NCBI GenBank assembly: GCA_019022495.1 | Contig: JAFEKR010000143.1 | Location: 1-19,659 of the forward strand | DNA: 19,659 bases | Direction: 5' to 3' | Source: Epichloe hybrida | Lineage: Eukaryota > Ascomycota > Sordariomycetes > Hypocreales > Clavicipitaceae | In this document: piece by piece, positions 10,601-18,480 of the stretch | Layout of the letters: each line of letters starts with the position of its first letter | Numbering within the stretch: position 1 is the first letter of the stretch | The notes under the pieces: model-generated | Told to the model about the DNA's origin: nothing | The model's input: only the letters and a program-made list of their open reading frames with translations | Databases searched by the model: none | Program-made: the position numbers and the translations under genes

Positions 10601-10775
10601 ATTAGGCTTTATCTTAGGCACTATAATCTATAGTACTATTGTTATCTCCCTAAGGCTTATAGTAATAAACTTTATAAAAGTATTTTTCTTATAATATACC
10701 TAGCGTGCTTTTATAGTATATAAGGAACTAATAATCCCCTATACTAGTATCTTTACCCTACACTTAGAGGCCTTA

Positions 10776-10783
10776 GAGATATA
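10776..10783. repeat. hAT target-site duplication, left (GAGATATA)
   Basis: This is an eight-base duplication, the hallmark of the hAT superfamily, repeated exactly at 15777-15784. The paralogous site without the insertion is at 18473-18480 in Gypsy copy 3. Confidence 0.95.
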
Positions 10784-10915
10784 CAGAGCTTTACATGTAG
10801 TGTAGTATTTGTAGTATTTTGACTTTTACTATAGTATGTAGTGTAGTAGATTTTAGTGCAGTGTAGTATGTAGTGTAGTGTAGTATTTACTACACTACAC
10901 TACAAATACTACAAA
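10784..10915 (+). repeat. hAT left terminal and subterminal repeats
   Basis: The terminal CAGAGCTTT is followed by many copies of GTAGTGTAGT-like motifs in both directions. They include a 17-bp perfect inverted repeat (10869-10885 against 10888-10904) with a 2-base loop. Subterminal repeats of this kind commonly bind hAT transposases; their role here is inferred. Confidence 0.75.
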
Positions 10916-11842
10916 TGTAGTATTAGTAAAAAAAAAAAGTAGGGTATTATATAGTCTTATAATATTCCTTAGATTTTTCTTATTTAAGTTAATATAAGCT
11001 ATTTATTTTATTATAATTTAGTTATTTAGTTATAAATTTATAAAGTTTTACCTTACTTAGAAAATTAGCTATAATTAAGGCTATAGGGTATCTATAGAAT
11101 GAATTATAAAATATTTAGAATCTCTGATTTTTATTATATATATTGGATATTTCTATTATAAATATATTATTTTATCTAATATTAATATTCTATTATTTCT
11201 TAAATTTGCTTTTTTATTATAAAAGTACCCTATATATATCTTTAGAAATAGTACTAAATAATATATTAAAAATTAAAATAAATATATTAAAAGTTTATAA
11301 AAGATATTTTAAATAGCTAATATATTTCTTTATAATATATAAAAGCCTTAGTATAATAGATAATTTATTAGAATTAATATATAATTTTTATAATTTCTTA
11401 ATACTTTTTAAAAAATTATTACTTAAATACTAATAGTTTATTACAAGAGAATTTACTAAGTATTAATAATAAAGGAAAAAATACTTATATAAAGTTACTA
11501 ATATAATTCTAAAAAATAGCTTTATATAATATAAAAGCTTTGAAATTAATAACTTATTATATAATATTATATTCTATTTTTAAATTTAGAATTTAAATAT
11601 AATAAATTTATAACTTATTTTATATTATCTAATATAAGATAAATATAGTATAATTAGTATTATATAGTTATAAGACACTTATACTATTAAAAATTAATAC
11701 TTTTTAATAGAAGCTTATTTTTTATAAATTAAAATAAATTATTTCTAAGTAAAATTTCTAGAAAAAGTAACAAATTAGCTATATTTATATAATATAAAAG
11801 CTATAGGTATACTATTCTTAATTTTTAAAGTAAATATAAAAA
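10916..11842. other. Non-coding AT-rich 5' part of hAT
   Basis: About 930 bp of A/T-rich DNA without a recognisable gene, repeat array or RNA. I see nothing specific in it. Confidence 0.6.
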
Positions 11843-11922
11843 AGTGGGTCTAAAAGTGGGTCCCCTTTCGTTTGATTGGTTCAATTAGACTGTTTAGTCA
11901 ATTGCGTCATTTATGACCCACT
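11843..11922. repeat. Short AGTGGGTC inverted repeat upstream of hAT gene
   Basis: AGTGGGTC occurs at 11843-11850 and 11855-11862, and its complement GACCCACT at 11915-11922. The inside holds ATTGG (an inverted CCAAT box) and a near-hairpin CAATTAGACT/AGTCAATTG. It is rich in CG and TG compared with its surroundings. It may be a promoter element or a tiny foreign insertion; no duplication proves the latter. Confidence 0.45.
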
Positions 11923-11954
11923 TACTTAGCTAAGCGAAAAAATTTTTAAGGAGG

Positions 11955-12060
11955 GGTATTCCCTTGCTTTCTCTTTTCTTTCTTTCTTTTCTCTTTCTTT
12001 TTACCTTAGTAAATCAGGAAAAAATCGGAAAAAATCGGGAAAATCAGAAAAATCGAAAAA
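11955..12060 (+). promoter_or_regulatory. Probable core promoter and 5' leader of hAT transposase
   Basis: A pyrimidine-rich stretch at about 11960-12003 (many CTTTCTTT units), typical of fungal promoters just upstream of the transcript start, is followed by a degenerate tandem AAAATCGG-like leader at 12016-12060 directly before the ATG at 12061. The assignment rests on composition and position. Confidence 0.5.
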
Positions 12061-13131
12061 ATGTCGGAATTTAACCTAGACTCTTCCTCTTGCATCTTAG
12101 ATAATAATTCTAAGTCTTCTAGCCAAGTTAAAGCTAGTAGACTTCTAGGATTATACAAAAAAGCCCTTGAAAATCAACCTAGCTATTAGTTTGCTTCAAA
12201 AGCATATATTTTCACTTATAATTTATTTAATCTTCAGTTATCTGAAATTAAATATAATAAAGAGAGAGAAGTTATATGCTTTTATACATAAGATAGCTGC
12301 TCTTATAGCTTTAAATGTAAAGCTAAGCGATTTCAAGCTTCTAATGGTGTTAGCCACTATAAAGCTAAATATCCTAAGGTTATAACTTCTAAATTAGAAG
12401 AAAAAAAAACCTTTTAAGGTTACTTATAAGTATTCAATTCTATTTATTTACTATTATTTCCTTTTACTAACTATTTCTTAGTACCTAAAATCCAACAAGA
12501 TTCACTACCTAATACACAAGCCTCTTTAACCTCTTATTTTTCTATAAAAAGGCCTTGAAATAATACAATTATTAAGGAATTTTTATCTAAAAAGGCTATT
12601 ACTCTAGTTATTAAGTTTATACTAGAGAATAATATTCCTTTTACTATTATAAATAGTAAATCCTTTAAGGAATTACTAGAATATTATTCTAGGTAAGTAT
12701 TCCTTTGATTTTATTAAGAGATAAAAGCTAATCTTAATACTAGGAATAATAATCTAGCTTCCTTACTAAACTATCGAATAATTACACATAGAATTAATTC
12801 TATGTATAATTCCTCTAAGCATCAGATTGTTCAGCAAATCTAACATTAGTTACAATATTAAGGTCTTATATCTATTTAGTTAGATATTTGGACTTCTATA
12901 AATTCTAAGTCTTACTTAGGAGTTATAGCAAGTTAGATTAGCCTTACTTTTAAGCTTGAATATAAGCTTATAGGTAAGATTCCCCTTTTCTAATTAATTT
13001 TACTCTTATTTATTAATATTATAACTTATAGGCTTTAAATATCTATTAAATTCTCATACTAGGGCTTATATTTATTAATGCTTTAATAATCTTATTAGAG
13101 ATTATAGTTTAGAGCCTAAGTATATCCTTAG

Positions 13132-13196
13132 GTAAGTTATTAGTCTTATATTAATATATTCTATTAGGAATCTAAATAGTAGCTAACTTTTTATAG
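13132..13196 (+). other. Intron 3 of hAT transposase
   Basis: A 65-bp intron with donor GTAAGT, branch site CTAAC near the 3' end and acceptor TAG. It is a clear example of the eight introns. The others are 12419-12481 (uncertain), 12974-13031, 13475-13525, 13667-13730, 14030-14092, 14326-14378 and 14629-14677, all of 49-65 bp. Most have a CTAAT/CTAAC branch motif and all end in AG. Confidence 0.8.
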
Positions 13197-14325
13197 TTTT
13201 ACTAGGGATAATAGCTCTAATAATGATACTTTTATAACTTCTTATATTAGTAAGAATTATAATAGTATTATTCATGAGCCATATAATATCCGATGTATTG
13301 CACATGTTTTTAACATTATTGCAAAGGATATTATCACTGAATTCATAAAATCAACCTCTTTAAAGGAAGATCTAGAATCCTATAGAAATAGTGAATATCT
13401 TTACTATTCTACTAAGGATATCTCTTCTATTAAAGAGAAGGAAGACTTTAAGGAATTTAAATGCTTAGCAAATGGTAAGTAATTTATTATAATTCTTATA
13501 ATAAGTTTTACTAATAATTTAATAGGTTTACTAGGCAAAGTTAAAAGACTTGCTATTCTTATTAAGAATAACCAAGGATTATATAAACTTTGGCTAAAAT
13601 CTTTACGAAAGGCAAAAAAAGAAGGCTATATTGCTAAGAATTGTAATATTACAAGAATTCCTCTAGGTAAGTTATTCTTATTATATTATTTACTATATTA
13701 GACTTAATACTAATCCCTTTATATTTCTAGCTAATGAAACAAGGTGAAATTCAACCTATAAGATAATTAATACTTCCTTAGAGCTTAAGGAAGCTATTAT
13801 TCTTCTTAATAGGGAAACTAATATAGCTACTATAAAATATGCTATGCCTATGGCTCAAGAATAGGCAGATTTAGCAACTTTAAGTGCTATATTAGAGATT
13901 TTCTATAAACCTACTATTATACTTCAAAGCCAGAAGTATAATACTTTAGGTTTAGTCCCACTTTTTATTATTAGGATATATAAATATCTTATTAATATAA
14001 AAGAGGACTAAGAGGCTTATATTTATCAGGTATTTACTCTTTAGTTCCCTTTTCCCCTTTATTTATTATATATTAACTAATTGGTATTATAGAAGGTTTA
14101 TAATCCTTGAGGCAAGGTCTTTATAGCCTCTATAAATAAAGGCTTAGATAAACTAGGTAATTATTTTCCACAAGATATGGATAATAATTACTACTTTTAT
14201 AAGCCTTATTTATATGCTATGCTACTAGATCCTAGGCTTAATCTTGTTACTATACAAGATAGGCTTAACTTATAAGTAAGGACTAGAATAAGGCTATTAG
14301 AAGACTTACAAAAAGAATATGATTC

Positions 14326-14326
14326 G

Positions 14327-14363
<37 letters not shown>

Positions 14364-14378
14364 TAATAGATTTACTAG
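14326..14378 (+). repeat. TTA microsatellite inside hAT intron 7
   Basis: The intron body is an uninterrupted run of about ten ATT triplets (roughly 14331-14362) between the GTAAG donor and the TACTAAT branch site. The exon phases on each side fit (TC plus G). Confidence 0.75.
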
Positions 14379-15086
14379 GATTTTACCTACCTATAAAGAG
14401 AATCAGGCTAATTAAAGCCTAGGCTCTGAAAATTCAGAGTTAGAAAATACCCGATTTTAAGTGGAAATTGGAGGGCCTAGTTAGCCTAGGACTTTTAATA
14501 ATCCAAGGCCTAAACTAGCTTCTAAGCTATATAAAGGTTTATTTATGAATGAGAGAGACAAATTGATTTAAAAAACTAGAAAAAACGAAATCTCTACCTT
14601 TACTAAGCTAGAAGCTAAAGAAGATAAGGTAAGCTAGACTTCCCTAATATTCTATTAATTTACTAATATTATTATAGGAAGATATCTTTAAATGGTGGGA
14701 AGATAACCTTAAATCTTTCCCTATTTTAAGTATAATTGCTAGAAAGTATCTAGCTATTCCTGCTACTTCTGGTGCTATTGAAAGTGCTTTTAATACTGGA
14801 GGGAATATTATTACAAAAAGAAGAACTTCCTTAAAGCATTCTACTATTAAGGAATTAATTCTTTTAAAGAATTGGCAAAAGGAGGATAATATTATGGTTA
14901 AGCAATATTCAGAGCTTTATGATTACTTTAGCTCTCTATCAGAGGAATCTTAACATTCCTTTGAGAATATCTCTAAAGATTCTTCTAATGAATCTTCAGA
15001 AGATATTTATTCTAACTTAGAATAAGTGTATAATAGGGGTTTTTTCCTAGTTTAGTCTAGTTTTCCCCTAATATACTTTTTTAAAC

Positions 15087-15416
15087 ATTATTACTATTAT
15101 TACTATTATTACTATTATTACTATTATTACTATTATTACTATTATTACTATTATTACTATTATTACTATTATTACTATTATTACTATTATTACTATTATT
15201 ACTATTATTACTATTATTACTATTATTACTATTATTACTATTATTACTATTATTACTATTATTACTATTATTACTATTATTACTATTATTACTATTATTA
15301 CTATTATTACTATTATTACTATTATTACTATTATTACTATTATTACTATTATTACTATTATTACTATTATTACTATTATTACTATTATTACTATTATTAC
15401 TATTATTACTATTATT
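15087..15416. repeat. Perfect 9-bp minisatellite (TATTATTAC)n
   Basis: About 330 bp, roughly 36-37 copies of a 9-base unit (TATTATTAC in one register), with no variant unit that I can see by eye. It starts 62 bp after the transposase stop codon, in the presumed 3' untranslated region, within the hAT element. Confidence 0.95.
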
Positions 15417-15624
15417 TTACTTTTATTATTATTTTTAAAAATATAAAAGAGAAAACATTTTTATATTTTTAATATTTTTAAAAACCTTAAAATACTAAGT
15501 TATTAAAAACTATAGCTTTTTCTATAGTAATTTCCTTATACTTACTTCTATTTATATTTAATTTATTTATTTACTATTTTATTTTTATTAAACTTTAACA
15601 CTTATAATATTATAAAGTATTATT
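15417..15624. other. AT-rich non-coding 3' part of hAT
   Basis: No gene or repeat was recognised between the minisatellite and the 10-bp tandem repeat. Confidence 0.6.
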
Positions 15625-15684
15625 AGCTAGTATAAGCTAGTATAAGCTATTATAAGCTATTATAAGCTATTATAAGCTATTATA
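15625..15684. repeat. 10-bp tandem repeat AGCTATTATA x6
   Basis: Six units in a row: two AGCTAGTATA then four AGCTATTATA. It lies about 30 bp inside the hAT right subterminal region. Confidence 0.9.
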
Positions 15685-15696
15685 TTACTAAATATA

Positions 15697-15776
15697 ACAA
15701 AATACTACAAATACTACATGTAGTAGAAAAATCTCCTTGTAGTGTAGTATGTAGTGTAGTGTAGTACAAAGCTCTG
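15697..15776 (-). repeat. hAT right terminal and subterminal repeats
   Basis: In inverse orientation this holds the CAGAGCTTT terminus and GTAGTGTAGT clusters that match the left end, including AAAATACTACAAATACTACATGTA near its inner edge (the partner of 10793-10820). The spacing between motifs differs from the left end, so beyond the last 9 bp the termini are not simple inverted copies. Confidence 0.8.
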
Positions 15777-15784
15777 GAGATATA
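15777..15784. repeat. hAT target-site duplication, right (GAGATATA)
   Basis: Identical to 10776-10783. Confidence 0.95.
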
Positions 15785-17200
15785 TAAGCCCTTTATTACT
15801 TTAATAACTAATTACTATTTTACTATATAAATAACTATATTATAATATTCTAGCTATAGTATCCCTAGTATTATATCTTATATAAGACCTAGGATAATAT
15901 ATAAATATACTAATAACTCCTAGCTATTAATATTAATTCTAGTGTGTACTATATAAGTAATTAAGGAGGTATTTTCTATCCCTCTCTTTCCCCCCCTTTT
16001 TATTTTTACTATAGTTTAAATATACCTCCTTTTTAGTAGATATATAAGCTTTAGGCTAAACTATCTTATTACTAACTTACTTATAGTACTATAATAATTA
16101 TAACTATAGTTAATCTAAAGAGTATAGAAATTAAGAATAGTAGTTAGTCTATATATTATACTATATCTTACTTTAACTCTATATAGCCTAAATAGTTATT
16201 CTATATTATAGTAATTAGTTAGCCTATTTGCCCCTATATAAGACTTTACTTAAGGGCTACTTATTTTCTATAGGGGAAATATTTACCTCCTTATTTACAC
16301 TTTCCTTATTTACTTTATATAAGTTAATACTAACCTATAGATAATAGGGTAAGAGAAAAGTGCACTTCTAGATATAGTAATTCTTAGATTTATATTATAG
16401 GTAATATCTCTCCTAATAGTGTCTAGCTAACTTTACTTCTAATACCTATTTAGCTTATTATATATTTATAGTAAGCTTTAAACCCTTCTCTTTCTTAGCT
16501 AGCTTATTTTATTTTCTTAGTTAAGTCCTAGCTATATATACCCTAGTTATTAGTATATTACTCTTATAGTTAGTCTAAGGTATAAGCTTAGCTTACTATA
16601 GTTTATACTAAAACTAGTACTTATTCTCTATAGTAAGGGCCTTAATATTAACTATAATCTTATAATACTATATAATAGCTATATACTATATACTCTAGCT
16701 AATACCCTAGCTTATACTAATCTCTCTTAAATACTTATTAAGTACTTATTAAAGCTTTACTAGCTTTATATTATTTCCCTAATATTTCTCTCTTACTAAT
16801 AAAAGCTTCTTTATAAAGTAAATAAAGAATATAGAAAATAGCTCCCTTAGGCCTTATTTTATTTAGTTAAGCTTTATAAAGGCTATCTCTTATTTATATA
16901 AATTAAAGAACATAGACTTAAGGTATTCTAGGAATTTAGTAAGGTTAAAGTTATAAGTATTACCTTATTTAAAGAAAGTAGCTACCTAGGACTAGACTTT
17001 AAAGAATAAATTCTAGTAAATAAATATTTACCTATTTTTATTAGTTTTAATAAAGTCCTTATTTACCTATAACTTATATTCTATTAGGAATCTCTATATA
17101 GTAAATAAGGCCTTATTATTATTATATAGGTAACCTATAGGGATAGGTTTATATTTTACCTTAGGTATAGTTAAGACTAGGTTAAAGGTAAGAGGTAAAG
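15785..17200 (-). pseudogene. gag: Gypsy gag/protease-side pseudogene of copy 2
   Basis: This is the part upstream of RT on the minus strand, between the hAT insertion and the 5' LTR, where gag and protease belong. Read on the minus strand, about 16460-17100 gives a hydrophilic, Lys/Glu/Gln-type frame once stops are read as Gln, e.g. AFISKREILGK near 16790, compatible with a Gag capsid. I could not find the zinc knuckle or the protease active-site motif with confidence. The paralogue is at 18481-19659. Compared with that copy it contains 187 bp more, between two ACTTTACTT repeats (16243-16251 and 16430-16438). Both ends are approximate. Confidence 0.6.
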
Positions 17201-17512
17201 TAAGGTTAACTATTAGTATACTAAGTTAAGCTATAATAGGTAATTAGGTTAAAGGTCCTATAGTATTTATAGCTACTTATTATTAAAGGTATATAAGCTT
17301 TACTATTTACTTATTAAGTATAAGTTAAAGTGTCTTAAATTAAGCCTATTAAGCTACTAGTAATATTATAGCATTAAATAGAGGGGTTATTATCCCCTAG
17401 CTAGGTTAGTCTTATAGTTAAAGCATGCCTATTATATCTATTAATATATTTATTAGTATTTCTATTATATCTTTTAGTAATTATTATAAAGGACTAAAGG
17501 AAATCTCTTAAT
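17201..17512 (-). other. Leader between 5' LTR and gag of Gypsy copy 2
   Basis: The presumed untranslated leader of the minus-strand element. Just inside the LTR the minus strand reads ATTAAGAGATTTCC, where the primer-binding site should be. RIP has altered it and I cannot assign the tRNA. Nothing else was seen. Confidence 0.45.
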
Positions 17513-17730
17513 TATTATAAACTAGCCCTTAAGTAACTATAATAGGACGTTAATATAGTATTAAGAGACTTAAGAAAGAAGAAAAAAGGGTAAGAGGCTA
17601 TCCCTAGTAGTGCCCCTTATACCCCCTAGGCTACTTATATAAGCCTTCTTTTCCTTACCTTAACTACTTTTACTAATCCCCTCTATAACTACTATATGGA
17701 CAATGCTTAGGCAAAGCCTAAGCCCTTACA
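17513..17730 (-). repeat. 5' LTR of Gypsy copy 2 (218 bp)
   Basis: Intact in length and on the minus strand: it ends at 17730 with CTTACA, i.e. it starts TGTAAGGGC in element sense. The hairpin TAGGCTTTGCCTA and the TATATAAG motif are kept. Its inner end, near 17513, reads TATTATA where the copy 1 LTR has TGTTATA in this sense. From 17731 the sequence is again Gypsy RT, of the next copy. Confidence 0.88.
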
Positions 17731-18470
17731 TTTATTAATATATTACTAAAAGATTACTAGTATGCTTACTAAGCTAAAGGGGTAAACTAGTTACTTAAAT
17801 AAACTAAACCTTATATAAAATACTATAAGGTACTTCTTACCCTTAGCTATCTATAGTTTATAAAATACTATATAAATATTTACTTTTATAAACTAGTATA
17901 CTTAAGATAAGAAATATAGTGTTTTCTTAATTAATAAAAAAGGGTAATAGTCCTATACTATTATCTTATTAAGGGCATAGTAGTTTATATAAAAATACTA
18001 TCCTTTATTACCTTTCTTAATAAAAAGGATAGAAACTATAGCTAAAGAGAAGCTAGTATAAATTTAACCCTTATTTATTAAGTCTATAATCTAATACTAA
18101 ACCTTAAGGAGTTAGACCTATAGTATATTATATAATAGTCCTTATAGGAGTATTAGTTTAGTCTTATCTAGGTTTTTATATAAGTATATATAGTAGTTAA
18201 GAAACCCCCTATAAGGGGGTAAACTATTAGCTTTAGCCTTATTAAAGAGGTCTATAAAGTTTACTAACTCCTTAGGTAATATTAATATATTAGGAATAGT
18301 TAGCTTTATTCTAAGTACTATAATTTATAGTACTATTATTATTTCCTTTAAGCTTATAGTAATAAACCTTATAGTAGTGTTTTTACTTTATTATACCTTA
18401 TAAGCCTTAGTAATATAAAGGGATTTAATAATTCCTTATACTAGTACTTTTACCTTATAAGTAAAGGCCT
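17731..18470 (-). pseudogene. pol: Gypsy RT fragment of copy 3
   Basis: The minus strand carries the RT entry region (complement at about 17967-18030) and the pre-RT linker further right. The active-site block is missing because the element is cut at 17731. It is heavily mutated with many stops. Confidence 0.8.
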
Positions 18471-18472
18471 TA

Positions 18473-18480
18473 GAGATATA
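18473..18480. other. Empty hAT target site in Gypsy copy 3
   Basis: A single GAGATATA flanked by CCTTA and AAGGCCCTTT, the same context that surrounds the hAT element in copy 2, but without insertion. It confirms both hAT boundaries and the duplication. Confidence 0.9.

Larger units (their letters stand above)
1..10775. repeat. Giant inverted repeat formed by Gypsy copies 1 and 2
   Basis: Bases 1-5071 match, in reverse complement, 5158 to about 10772, apart from the TRIM at 7154-7683 and scattered transitions. Examples are the LTR hairpins at 4951-4963 and near 5270, the pol C-terminus at 3186-3208 against 7016-7038, and the chromodomain site at 3073-3080 against 7141-7150. The unmatched centre is 5072-5157. 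The arms arise from two insertions of the same family in opposite directions. Confidence 0.9.
7010..10775 (-). pseudogene. pol: Gypsy pol pseudogene of copy 2, split by a TRIM
   Basis: This is the reverse-complement counterpart of the pol in copy 1. On the minus strand the RT entry motif lies near 10265-10335, the YLDN active site near 9980-10000, the integrase core start near 8600, acidic regions near 8525 and 8410, and the chromodomain at about 7010-7175 of the uninterrupted order. The TRIM at 7154-7683 splits the chromodomain: ACTAGGAT plus TTACT lies left of it and TTACTTAACC right of it, and joining them restores the copy 1 order at about 3065-3082. The RT active site has Asn in place of the second Asp, as in copy 1. 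Boundaries are approximate, and the upstream end is at the hAT insertion. Confidence 0.85.
12061..15025 (+). pseudogene. hAT transposase pseudogene, 9 inferred exons
   Basis: It would cut and rejoin the hAT ends. Inferred exons are 12061-12418, 12482-12973, 13032-13131, 13197-13474, 13526-13666, 13731-14029, 14093-14325, 14379-14628 and 14678-15025. They total 2499 nt, and the phases agree at every junction, giving 832 codons, a normal length for fungal hAT. Features in order: a possible N-terminal BED-like zinc region near 12275-12350; LDIWTS near 12880; FTRDNSSNN (catalytic Asp region) near 13198; RCIAHVFNI near 13283; TRWNSTY near 13740 with Trp replaced by TGA at 13745; LDPRLN near 14228; and the C-terminal dimerisation domain WWEDNLKSFP...AIPATSGAIESAF at about 14690-14800. 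There are 23 in-frame stops, mostly TAA/TAG, and no frameshift. Introns 2-8 keep GT...AG; the first intron (GTTACT donor) is the least certain. Confidence 0.85.
10784..15776 (+). mobile_element. hAT DNA transposon, full length (4993 bp)
   Basis: This is a cut-and-paste transposon with both ends present. The left end CAGAGCTTT and right end AAAGCTCTG form 9-bp terminal inverted repeats, and more distant parts of the ends share TACATGTAGT...ATTTGTAGTATTTTG in inverse order. It is flanked by the 8-bp duplication GAGATATA. It carries one transposase pseudogene on the plus strand. It is inserted into the minus-strand Gypsy copy 2 on the gag side of RT. Its sequence keeps more CA/TG/CG steps than the surrounding Gypsy DNA, so it is probably a later arrival. 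The transposase is broken, so it cannot move itself, but its ends look usable. Confidence 0.95.
5158..17730 (-). mobile_element. Ty3/Gypsy chromovirus copy 2, interrupted by TRIM and hAT
   Basis: This is a nearly complete element on the minus strand. Its 3' LTR remnant is at 5158-5289, the 3' region to about 7010, pol to about 10775, the gag side at 15785-17200 and the 5' LTR at 17513-17730. Removing the TRIM (530 bp plus 5-bp duplication) and the hAT element (4993 bp plus 8-bp duplication) leaves about 7.04 kb, to which roughly 86 bp of missing LTR must be added. At its right edge the flanking DNA is the RT region of a third copy, so copy 2 inserted into copy 3. All coding parts are full of TAA/TAG stops. 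Confidence 0.9.

Noticed and set aside
12167..12385. Plus-strand 72-codon open frame
   Set aside because: It overlaps transposase exon 1 in another frame; the hAT frame through this region is supported by phase agreement and motifs, so this is a shadow.
12694..12720. Extra intron at the GTAAGT near 12692
   Set aside because: No suitable branch site or acceptor follows in range, and the through-frame continues with hAT-like sequence (apart from stops).
15087..15416. CRISPR-like or satellite array
   Set aside because: Units are directly adjacent 9-mers without spacers, inside a eukaryotic transposon; it is a simple minisatellite.
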